Virus record (IMG/VR): IMGVR_UViG_3300047562_001282
Coordinates: 1 to 24,916 of that record
From: a virus
DNA: 24,916 nt
Strand: one strand, 5' to 3'
A program made the translations under genes and the position numbers. The notes beneath the pieces were generated by a model. That model saw only the letters and a list, made by a program, of their open reading frames with translations. It did no database searches and was not told the origin of the DNA. Every line of letters begins with the position of its first letter. The first letter of the stretch is position 1. Shown piece by piece: positions 15,701 through 24,400 of the stretch.

Positions 15701-17876
15701 TACTAGTTTAAATTTTTCAGGAGTTCCATATGAAGATGGAGTGACTATTGATGGTCCCAGTACGCTGCTAAAAATTACAGATTCGACTCCATCTACATTA
15801 TATTACTATTGTCAAAACCACGAAGATATGGGAGGTTCTGATGGTCAAGAAGGTGTAATCACCATCTCATCAAACAATCCAAGAGTTTTTGGATCTGGGT
15901 TTACATTAGCTGTTAGTGATATTGAATCAGTAGATTCAGTATCTATGGATATTGATACTGGAAAAGTAACAGCAGATTCTATTGAAGGTCAAACTGCCAA
16001 TTTTGCTTCTGGTATTGTTTCTGGAAATTGGGAGGCATCTGGTTTGAGATGTTCGACGATTTCCACTAATGTAATTACATCCACAACTGGTGTTACGGTA
16101 AGTTCAGCAACTATCAACTTAGCAGGAACCACTTCAATCGGATCTACAATTTCATTAGCGCCATCTACTGGTAACATCACAACTTCTGGAGTTTTAAAGA
16201 CTACTAATACCTTAAACGTAAATGATAAGATTAAAATTATCGATAACGTAATTGAAACTACCAGTGGCAATGATCTACTATTAAAACCATTTTTTGGTAG
16301 ACTAGCCAAAGTAGATTCTGTTGGGGCATTTGTTATTCCGTCTGGTAATAATGATCAAAGACCAGGAAGTACCCTTAGACAAAATGGAGCTATTCGTTTC
16401 AATACTGATACACAACAGTATGAAGGGTATAGTGAATCTACGTCATCGTGGTCTTCTTTGGGTGGAGTAAGAGATATTGATGGGAATACTTATATTACAG
16501 CAGAGCAAAGTGTTGGATCTAATGATAACAGATTATGGTTTTATAACGATGGTTTAAATACCGTTAGATTTACTAAACAGTACCTGGAATTTATGGGTGC
16601 TAAAAGAATCAGATCTTTAAATACTTCTGCTCCAGCATATGTAGATTGGCAGGCACAAACTCCAGTAACTTCTGGAACATATTTAAAGTATCTTTCTGGG
16701 GTTTATGAAGTTGTAGCAGCGGGCACAACTGCTAGTGTAGGCAATGAACCCACTGATACTTCTGGAAACAATTTTTTGAATGGAACAGCTACATTACGTT
16801 ATAATACTACAGCAATTTCTTCTTTGGTTTTTGAAGAAATTTCGGATATTCGTATAGATCCAGTAGTAAAATCATCTACACTAACAGTTAACGCCGAACT
16901 TAGATTTTCTAAAAATACTATTTCATCATTAACAGATGATCTTGTTATTCAACCATTTACAGAAAAAAAAGTTGTTGTTAACACTACATCTTCTTTAGTT
17001 ATTCCTGTTGGCGACAATAATCAAAAAGGATCTCCAAGCACAGGTTCTATCAGATATAATACATCCAATCTAGCGTTCGAAGGATATGATGGTGTTAACT
17101 GGGGGTCTCTGGGTGGAGTTAAAGACGTAGATCAAAACACTTATATTATTCCAGAAACTGCTCCAGGACAAAATGAGAATATTTTATATTTCTACAATGA
17201 CAACAATAACACACTAAGATTAACTACCACTCAATTAGAATTTGATACAGTTGATACCATTGTATCTTCAGATACAGATACTTTAAATATTAATGTATCC
17301 ACAGTAACCTTAGATAATCTAGCTACAACTATTGATAATACTGATGTAAATACTACCTTTATTTCATCATCGAAAACTAATTTTGATTTTGGTCTTTCTT
17401 CTGGACTAACAAATGATCATCTACTAAGACTCACTAATGCTGGAAGTGTAATATTTAATCTCGGATATGGTACAGGAACTGATAATAACCTCACTGTATT
17501 AAATTCAACTTTAACCAATTTTGAATTAGCTAAGCTTAGAGTCAGAACAACATCTTTATCTTTAGTAAGAGGAACAAGCAATACTGGAAACTTTACTGTA
17601 TATACCCCATCCATCGAAGCATCTGCTAAGTTATTCCTCACTGCTCACAATTTAACCACTGGTGATAAGGAAACTGTCGAATACTCTGTAATAGATAAGG
17701 GATCAGATGTAATATTTACAGATTATAATAATATAAAAACTGGAGCAGAATTAATTTCTGCTGTATTTGATATCGATCCATCAAATAATGTTCGAATGAC
17801 AGTTACGGCAAATAGTGCTCTAGCTACGGGAAATCAAATATCGATTACTTTGGTAAGACACATCACAAAGAGGTAA
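12774..17876 (+). CDS. Tail-fibre-like protein (1700 aa) with beta repeats and cupredoxin-like domains
   Basis: The N-terminus, INVARTDTFEVQRQKINQIG followed by LKLGDGT and LGIYKPDTSTLGF, is of the type seen in large fibre-like proteins of T4-like cyanophages and probably anchors it to the tail. Order of parts: three 38-residue Gly-rich repeats plus a partial fourth (118-243); a degenerate cupredoxin-like domain (248-352); GSGY-type beta modules (about 355-475, 560-605, 740-800); three copies of a 'ttITVSdttGI..GM.V' beta module (about 497-556, 660-727, 917-982); an intact cupredoxin-like domain (about 845-1031) with ligands H897, C1013, H1016 and M1019; a Ser/Thr-rich beta segment; and two copies of a shaft module with IRF/YNT...EGY...W.SLGGV.D.D.NTYI (1152-1280, 1376-1497). 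It ends RHITKR. Host contact is inferred; no receptor domain is recognised. The ribosome binding site is weak. DNA is notably AT-rich. Confidence 0.85.
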   Translation: MPAINVARTDTFEVQRQKINQIGAQIFSISQGGSDLSTGLLKLGDGTQTDPSLSFTTDSTLGIYKPDTSTLGFVVNGKKVYDYSLSGVNFYNDVVLEKKSLFDEGILISANGQNYDLGTYEDVPLTGGTGSGATATIEVAEYTGAITNVGSDYFDGSYSNIPLLGGSGTGALASFDVSGITGTVLNSGLNYVPGSYINVPLQGGTGSGALADISIVGTSSFTGSISSGGSGYTNGTYQTVPLLNIPIQTFSVTLVGGVYAIDGVSQQTISLEKGNTYRFDLSDSSLSTEFFNLRNTSNQALPALFFSITRFGSDGESGAFLQVVVKDEAPVQSVRYVSQINGLIGGTVNIISGTPGQGGSGATATLVVSGGVVTSVINESYGSGYEANDTLEIYSGNVGGTGSGFEYTVDSLEYTGQVDQITIVDPGNNYSQFDELSIDDSDVGGGGGSGFLYVITEENPNTFSNFQITDKGSGYQLGNVLGLASTTANFTTTFGFEASFVISSASSVNVGDRVIVVSGPGQLPSGTTVTNADTVTNTITVSDAPSITGNATVRFIPPYGGNGNFAYSINSFGSVESVSITNGGNGYEVGDVLSADSVNLSSSIEYIVTSEDFSLVTFSGSYPSSTFSVGDILNNKGGLVNAVSIAQSSTLPPTVVNKPSVTVTAGSSVLTMTSTSGIVASMFVSQNNIGGGTIDDAVTVVSVDSSTQITISKVGLISGTADLDFTSNESATYTPVASTSPFSDGSGATFTVVRASDGSVISVTPVNGGFNYLQNDGLTISGTLVGGSSPADDIELTVSSISGEIVDMEVFAVNSTNGNLDSILITRNTTLNNISGNAIPSNILVKQGTEYTISSTDHTQMRFLIDTGSGPQLTPDLTLYLNDTYAFNTEDSSMSGHVLKFSRFPDGPNSPSNLSRTTNLLVQSTTITVSDTTGILEGMSVTTVSGDGSVAIGTIVSEVVDSTTLVLSRLPIVSGTTSLNFSGVPYEDGVTIDGPSTLLKITDSTPSTLYYYCQNHEDMGGSDGQEGVITISSNNPRVFGSGFTLAVSDIESVDSVSMDIDTGKVTADSIEGQTANFASGIVSGNWEASGLRCSTISTNVITSTTGVTVSSATINLAGTTSIGSTISLAPSTGNITTSGVLKTTNTLNVNDKIKIIDNVIETTSGNDLLLKPFFGRLAKVDSVGAFVIPSGNNDQRPGSTLRQNGAIRFNTDTQQYEGYSESTSSWSSLGGVRDIDGNTYITAEQSVGSNDNRLWFYNDGLNTVRFTKQYLEFMGAKRIRSLNTSAPAYVDWQAQTPVTSGTYLKYLSGVYEVVAAGTTASVGNEPTDTSGNNFLNGTATLRYNTTAISSLVFEEISDIRIDPVVKSSTLTVNAELRFSKNTISSLTDDLVIQPFTEKKVVVNTTSSLVIPVGDNNQKGSPSTGSIRYNTSNLAFEGYDGVNWGSLGGVKDVDQNTYIIPETAPGQNENILYFYNDNNNTLRLTTTQLEFDTVDTIVSSDTDTLNINVSTVTLDNLATTIDNTDVNTTFISSSKTNFDFGLSSGLTNDHLLRLTNAGSVIFNLGYGTGTDNNLTVLNSTLTNFELAKLRVRTTSLSLVRGTSNTGNFTVYTPSIEASAKLFLTAHNLTTGDKETVEYSVIDKGSDVIFTDYNNIKTGAELISAVFDIDPSNNVRMTVTANSALATGNQISITLVRHITKR
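13125..13502 (+). repeat. Tandem 38-residue beta repeats in the first fibre
   Basis: GTYEDVPLTGGTGSGATATI (residue 118), GSYSNIPLLGGSGTGALASF (156) and GSYINVPLQGGTGSGALADI (194) repeat at exactly 38 residues, and a partial fourth, GTYQTVPLL, starts at 235. The pattern of turn, strand, GGxGxGA turn and strand suggests a stacked beta shaft. Confidence 0.85.
13515..13829 (+). other. Degenerate cupredoxin-like domain, all four copper ligands lost
   Basis: Residues 248-352 of the first fibre align with the intact domain further on: NTYRFDLSDSSLSTEFF matches DTYAFNTEDSSMSGHVL, and VRYVSQINGLIGG matches LYYYCQNHEDMGG without a gap. The ligands become H to E289, C to S338, H to N341 and M to I344. 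It should therefore be a structural, metal-free copy. The fold assignment is by motif only. Confidence 0.6.
15306..15866 (+). other. Cupredoxin-like domain with complete type-1 copper ligand set, split by an insertion
   Basis: Within the first fibre, YAFNTEDSSMSGHVLKFS supplies H897 and LYYYCQNHEDMGG supplies C1013, H1016 and M1019, the H...C-x2-H-x2-M arrangement expected of a type-1 (blue) copper centre. H897 and C1013 are 116 residues apart; the matching positions of the degenerate copy are 49 apart. The difference of 67 fits the inserted beta module at about 917-982. Copper binding is inferred, not shown. Confidence 0.6.
16227..17264 (+). repeat. Duplicated fibre-shaft module (two copies)
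   Basis: Copy 1 (16227-16613) and copy 2 (16899-17264) share, in order, LLLKPF/LVIQPF, FVIPSGNNDQ/LVIPVGDNNQ, a Pro-Gly-Ser segment, AIRFNT/SIRYNT, WSSLGGVRDIDGNTYI/WGSLGGVKDVDQNTYI, LWFYND/LYFYND and LEF. The copies have diverged at the DNA level, so the duplication is old. Between them lies an unrelated 95-residue segment. Confidence 0.85.
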
Positions 17877-17882
17877 ATTTAA

Positions 17883-18398
17883 ATGGCAGAACAATTAAAA
17901 ACATTTGATTCTTTTGGTGGATTTTCTGTGGGAAACACCACTTTAATTAGCAATCAAAAGAGTCTCACAAACGTAAATACGCTAGAAGTTAAGAATTCTG
18001 TATTCAATGATGCTACTTCTACTCATTACATTTTAAGGGGTAGTACTACAGCTGTTTTAGCACTTGATAACGTAGGAACTCAAATTACCTTACCATCAAA
18101 TACCATCAATTTTATTACTGCTCATATTGTTGGCGTTAATACCACTGGAGCTGGACATCTATCACAAAAAATAGAATCGGTTGTTTCTGTAAGTTCTAGT
18201 GGTGGCGTATTAGAACTATCAAATTTAATTACAACAATTAAAGACAGCGTTCCAAGTGGAGAGACTTGGACAGTTGAATTATTTGACACTGGCGCTGTTA
18301 ATAGATTTAGTTATTCTGTAAGCAAAACTGGTGGATCTCCAGGTCAAACTGTGAAATGGTTGGCATACGTTCAAGTAGTCAGTATTAACTGGGCTTAG
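17883..18398 (+). CDS. Small conserved virion protein (171 aa), function unknown
   Basis: The protein starts MAEQLKTFDSFGGFSVGNTT and contains NVNTLEVKNS, HYILRGSTTAVLALD and NTINFITAHIVGVN, then ends in WTVELFDTGAVNRFSYSVSK and a WLAYVQVVSINWA tail. I recognise the general type as a small protein found next to fibre genes in T4-like cyanophages, but no function is known to me. It looks all-beta, has no signal peptide or membrane segment, and has no Cys. The start is fixed by AGAGG in the end of the preceding gene, about nine bases before the ATG; the gap is only six bases and no separate promoter box was seen, so it is probably co-transcribed with the first fibre. A fibre-associated or adaptor role is inferred from position. 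Confidence 0.85.
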   Translation: MAEQLKTFDSFGGFSVGNTTLISNQKSLTNVNTLEVKNSVFNDATSTHYILRGSTTAVLALDNVGTQITLPSNTINFITAHIVGVNTTGAGHLSQKIESVVSVSSSGGVLELSNLITTIKDSVPSGETWTVELFDTGAVNRFSYSVSKTGGSPGQTVKWLAYVQVVSINWA

Positions 18399-18400
18399 TG

Positions 18401-18407
18401 CTAAATA
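18401..18407 (+). promoter_or_regulatory. Late-promoter-like box CTAAATA before the second fibre
   Basis: CTAAATA occurs three bases after the 171-aa gene stop and ends 40 bases before the next ATG, in a 49-base gap. It matches the box in the gap before the DUF4815 gene. The ribosome binding site that follows is weak: GGA at 18438-18440, seven bases from the ATG, or AGAGG at 18431-18435. Confidence 0.5.
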
Positions 18408-18447
18408 GATAAGAGAATAAAATCATCGGCAGAGGCTGGATAGTAAC

Positions 18448-21400
18448 ATGAGTTTTCAGTTAAATTCTGACAGGGAACAACTTGTAGGCGTTGATTCTAC
18501 TATCATCGGTACTAGTTCGGTTCGTATTAGATCAGGAGCTGGGGAAGATCAAAGAGAGATTTTCCAAGCAAAAATCGACAACACATCTGGATTACCTCGT
18601 GTTGGTATTAACAGAACTGGAAGGCGAGTAGATTCTATCACGGTAACATCTGCTGGATTGGGGTATACAGATACTCCAACTATCAATATCAGTGCTCCTA
18701 CTTTACCTGGAGGTATTCAAGCAGTTGCTTCAGCTGTAACAGATTCCAATGGAAGAATTATTTCAATTGGTATTGATAATCAAGGTGATGGTTATGAATT
18801 TCCACCAACAGTAACTATAACTGGCGGAAATGGATCTGGTGCTGCTGCTACATCCGCTTTAGATACTATTGATTTCGAATTGGATGTTAATGGTGCTATC
18901 AGAACATCAACATCGATTATTTCTGATACAGCAAATATTTTAAATCTTGATATTGATAATCTTGTTACTCCAGATGTCAAGTATCGAGCAGCAGATTTTA
19001 AAACTTGGGCAAACGGAACTGGTGTAAGATTTCCTTCTTCACCAACACCAGTAAATAAAAATGATTATTTCTATGAAGGGTCCAATATTTACCAAGCATT
19101 AGATACTGGTATTACTGGACTAATACCACCTTTCCATGAAGATGGTATTGAATTAAATGGAGATGTTAGATTTAAACATATTGGATATAGAGTAAATTCT
19201 CCAGATCTTCCTTTCTTTGGCGAGAGTGGTGATTCTGGAATCTTCCCCCGTTCCATCACCCCTCTTCTCGGAGATAGATCGGATAAAGTTGCCACAACAG
19301 AATACGTTCTAAACTTAGCAACAAATGACGTTGGTGGACGTATCTATGTTTCTGAGCAAATTGGAGATGACGACAATGATGGTCGTTCACCAGTTAATCC
19401 AGTTAGAACAATTAAAAGAGCATGTCAGTTAGCATGGGAAACTCCTGGAGTTAAGGAGTCAATCATTATCGCTGGTGGTGAATATCTGGAAGATAACCCA
19501 ATTTCAATTCCACCAGATGCTTCTATTGTAGGCGATAACCTTCGTCTTGTAATTATCAGACCAGAAAATATTGGTAAACATATTTTTAAATTTGGTGATA
19601 AAAACTATGTTATTGGTGTAACTTATCAAGATAAAGTAAACTCATCAGGTGCTTCAGTTGGTACTTGGGACTTTGCTATGGTCTTTGACGATAAGCAAAG
19701 AATTATTTACGATAAAACTGCTAACGGAGATTTTGGAACCAATTTCACAATTGGTCACCAATTCTTTGGTCCAGATTCTTTCCAAGCACTATTTAGTTTT
19801 AACGATGCTGGATTAACGGCATTATCAGCTGGAATCACGATGTTTGGTGCTAACACTGGTACTACCGCCAGAGTTGGAACTGTAGAATTTGACATCAATG
19901 ATCCACAAAATCCAGATGCTTATAAAGAAGGTAGAATCACCGACTTAACTAGAGTCTCTGGTGCTGGTTTCCAAAACTCAGAAACTTTCTATTATGGCGG
20001 AACTGGCACGACTAAATGGGCGCCATCAACACAATACCAAATCGGAGACATTGTTTGGTCTGACGCTATATTACCAGGAGGTGCTTTAGTTGCTTATGTT
20101 TACACTGTAACCACTGCTGGTATTTCTGGAACAGTTCAGCCTACACATACATTTGGTATTGAACCAAATGGAACAGCGGCATTTGAATACACAAGACAAG
20201 CATACTCTGTAAACTTATCTCAAATCGAATCCACTAGAGCTGAAGGAGAGGTAGTATTTACAGGGGATGAATATGAAACTGTAAATCCTTTACCAATCAC
20301 GAGAATTGATTTTAGTCTACAAGGAACATTTAATGATGGATTCCAAAATGATATCTACGGAGATTCTGAAGATCTTGGTGGTATTGTATTCTATACAAAC
20401 CCATTAGAAGGTGCTAATAATATTCACGATTTTAAAGAAGGAGAAGAAATTGAAATTACTGGAATGCCATCAGCACCAGATGATCTTAGCTTCTTAAACG
20501 GTAAACATAGAATTTACAAAGTTATAGAAGATGCCGATGGTCGTGCTAGAAGATTTGTACTTCCAAAGAAACTTGATCCAGCATTAAATTTAAATGAAAT
20601 TGATGACTGGGATCCAGATTCTGTTGGAGCAGTTGTTAGTGTAAAAACTTATTCAAAATCTGTAACACTATCGTTACTAAACTCACCAAATAAGTTTCCT
20701 GTAGCTCAGCCTGTAGCAAGAAGATATCAAGATGCTTGCTTATTAATCAGAAATAATATTAATTATATTGCTGATGAAGTTGTTCGTAAAATTAACGACC
20801 AATTCAAAAAAGAATACTTTTCAGTATATGAAATCAGTGGAAATACTTTCAAAATCTATCTAGGAACTTCCAGATTTGCTCACAATTACGTAAATGGAGG
20901 AACAGTAAGATTTAACAACACTAACTATAGCATTACCAATTTCGAATATGATCATGATGGAACTGGTGAGGCGACTATTACCACAGCAACAAATGCTGGA
21001 CTATCTGAAGATGATACTGTAAAGCTATCTGGTATAGTAGTATCTTGCATCATCGATGGTGTAGTAACCGAGAAAACTTACCCAAGTTTCAACATTCCTG
21101 TTAGTGATCAAAAGTGTCGTAGAGATATTGGTCACTTCTTAAATGCTATTATTCAGGACTTAGAATTTGGCAGCAACTATAACACAATTAACGCTGCCAG
21201 AAAATATTTTGCTGCTGGTCAAGTTGAATACGTAGATTATGAAATTATCCAAACTGTTCGTGCTATTGAGTATGCTAGAGAACTAGCAATTTATGCTATG
21301 AGGAAGTGGCGTACTGGAAACGGTACGCCAGTAGATCCAGTATATGTTTCACAATACACAAGTTTAGATCAATATGTAGATCCAACTGTTATTGATGATC

Positions 21401-24400
21401 CAGCATCGCCTGCTTGTGCTAATGTAGCAAGTGCTATTAATACATTATCATATCTGTTTGTAGATATTATTTCCAATCAGGCTTCAGGAACTTATCTCGA
21501 TGGTGCCTATTTGATTGCTAGAAACAGAGATTTTATTGCTGATGAGGCATATCAATTAACCAAACAGCAATATCCTTCATTAGGATTAGATGATGTTGAT
21601 GAGAGAAAGTGCCGTAGAGATATTAATTACATCTTAAGCGGCGTTCTTAGAGACTTAGTTCTTGGCGGAAATGCTGGTTCCGTAAATGCCGCTGAGTTTT
21701 ATTTCCAAGGTACAACTTTAACTGGCGTCCCAGCTTCCGAACTTGGTGCTACTAGATTTGCTTTTACTAAGGTAAGAGATCTATCTATTTTAGCAATGAG
21801 GAATTGGTATCAAAGTGGTGGCGCTGGATCCCAATATACGCCACTATATTCTATTATTCCTCAGTTTACCGATAATACAATCCTCGTAGATCCAGCTGGA
21901 ACTCCTTGGTGTGCTGATGTCGAGGCATCGCTAACAACTTCATTCGAATTAATCGATGGCATTCTAGAATTTGCTGATGATAATACAAGTCCAACTGCTA
22001 TTCAGCCAGGATCAACAGTAAGAACAACAGGTACTCTTTATTCTGGAGATAATGTAATTTCATATCCAGATAACGTTCTTAGAGATGTTAACAATAACTT
22101 TGTAACTATTCGTGCTGTATATGACGATCTTCCAATTATTTCAGCATCTCCATACACACAAAATGCTTCAATTATTTCGAAACTTGGTGGTAGTGGTGCT
22201 CTGATTGATGGATCAAAAGTTAAAAATCCAAACTGCCCTTTCCCTGGTTTATCTGATGGCAGAGCAACATTTCCCAACCAGGGCAAGTCGATGGTTGCCT
22301 CGGCATTTACTATTGTTTCTGAGCAAAATGGTATTGGATATAAGATTATTGAAGATGGTTATGTACAGTTAGTTTCTGTATTCTGTATTTTCTGTGTTGA
22401 TGGCATTCTTGCTGAGTCTGGTGGATATGCCTCGGTTACCAACTCTGCCTCAAACTTTGGTACATACGCTTTAAGATCAAGAGGTTACAGACGAGAACCA
22501 TATGAGTTTGATTCTGGATACACAGCAACTGAAGGTTATCAACGTGCCTTTATTGATGTTGTCTCCGAAAGTATTACTCAGTTTACAGAATTTACTATTG
22601 ATAATATTGGAAGAATTCCTCTTGAGCATTATATTGTTAAGGTTGATGGATACGAATCTGCTGATCTTGATGACGAATACTTTATTGATAAAGTTGAAGT
22701 TCTCAGGGAAGGTCCTCCATATAGAGCAAGAATTACTGTAACAAGCGGTTCTGGAGCGGGTGTTATTCAACTTAGAAATAAATCGACGGGATTGTTAGCT
22801 TCTCCTGCAGAATTAACCAGCAAAAATATTGCATTACACAGACCATCCATCGTTAACTCATCTTCCCACACATGGGAATTTGTTGGATCTGGAGTTGATT
22901 ACAATGCTCTACCAGAAAACGGCGGACTTAAAATAGATAGCAATGAGCAAGTGTCGGAAGATTATGGTAGAACATATGTATCTGGTACTGACGAACTTGG
23001 TGACTTTAAGGTTGGTACGTTTGCTAAAATTGAAAACAGAACTGGCAACATTACCTTTACTGGTACAGTTTCGATTTCAGAAGTTGAGTTCCTCAAACTA
23101 AGGGGTGGTGATGTAGTTGTTACTGGATTTGACAACTCAAATACTCTCGGTGGTGCTCTATCATCTGACTCTAAATTACCGACACAAAAAGCGGTTAGAG
23201 ATTATATCATTAATAATTTGGGTCAGTATCTGAATAAAAACTATTCAACAAACCCTGTCCCAAGAGCTCTAGTAGAATTAACAGATGAGGGTAAAATTTC
23301 TGAAAGTCAATTGCCAGCTAGCAGTCCAATTGAAGTTTATAGCGTTGATACAGAGCAAGAAAGATTATCTTTAGAAGGTGTTAATGCTGGTGACATTGTA
23401 ATTGAATCTGGTGCTGCTTATATTTTAAACACAGATTCAGACTCTCTGTTCTTGGGTATTAATGTAGATTCTTCACTACAGTTTACTGTAAATGATATCT
23501 TCACAGGTAGCACCACTAATGGCAAAATTCAGTTAACTGAGTACAGACCTGGGGTTATTAAAACAATTACTGTCACGGATCCTGGATCTGGTTATTCAAC
23601 ATCAAATCCACCTACTGTAGTAATTAATGATAATGGTACACAAATAGGACACGTTCCAGCAGTAGCAAGAGCAATAGTTGCTGGGGGAGAAATTGTTGCT
23701 ATCGAACTAGTTCTTTCTGATAGCTACATCGGAGGTAAAGGATATTTAGGTACTCCAACAATTTCATTTACAAACACTAGCGGAGGAGCTGGAGCAACTG
23801 CCACAGTTTCTTTAGAAAGTAGACTCTATGGAGATATCGTTAATAATATTAAAATAGAAGCGATTGATACTATCCAATCAAGTGATGTCCCAGCAGAAAC
23901 TGTTGATGTTATTAGAGTAGTTAATACTTCTGGAAGTAATCCAAATAATTGGGTTTCTCTTAATACTCAAGCAGTTCAAGCTAATGCCATTGAGGGTGTT
24001 ATTGGAACAGGAAACCTCGCTGAAAATGCTACTCTAGAAGCAAACTCAAATACTGTTCTTTATGGAGATTCTTCCTACAAGAAAGTTGTAAAATCTTTCC
24101 GTGGAACCGAGACTAGATACTTCATCAAAACAGCAGAAGCAAGTGGTGCCGATTATCTAGTATTCGAATCAACTTCTAATAATCAAACTGGATTATTGTT
24201 GGAAGGACATTCGGTAACTAATGTCACTGGGGTACAAGCAGGAACCACAATCACCCAGATTGCCACGTTTACTGTTGGACAAACAACTTACAAAAGAGTT
24301 ACATTAAGTGATGGTCTAACTAGTTCTGTACCTGTAGGTACTGTTGTAGAATTTATTAGACCAGCATCGCCAGTTTTAATTGAATCCAATTTAAGAACTT

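Noticed and set aside
15306-15866. The cupredoxin-like domain as a host-derived plastocyanin (photosynthesis) gene
   Set aside because: It is an internal domain of a fibre-like protein with a nested insertion, has no signal peptide or separate start, and only the ligand pattern is shared.
22477-22770. Overlapping open frames on both strands (minus 22477-22770, plus 22502-22741)
   Set aside because: Both lie inside the second fibre, whose own frame is continuous here; neither product has a recognisable motif.
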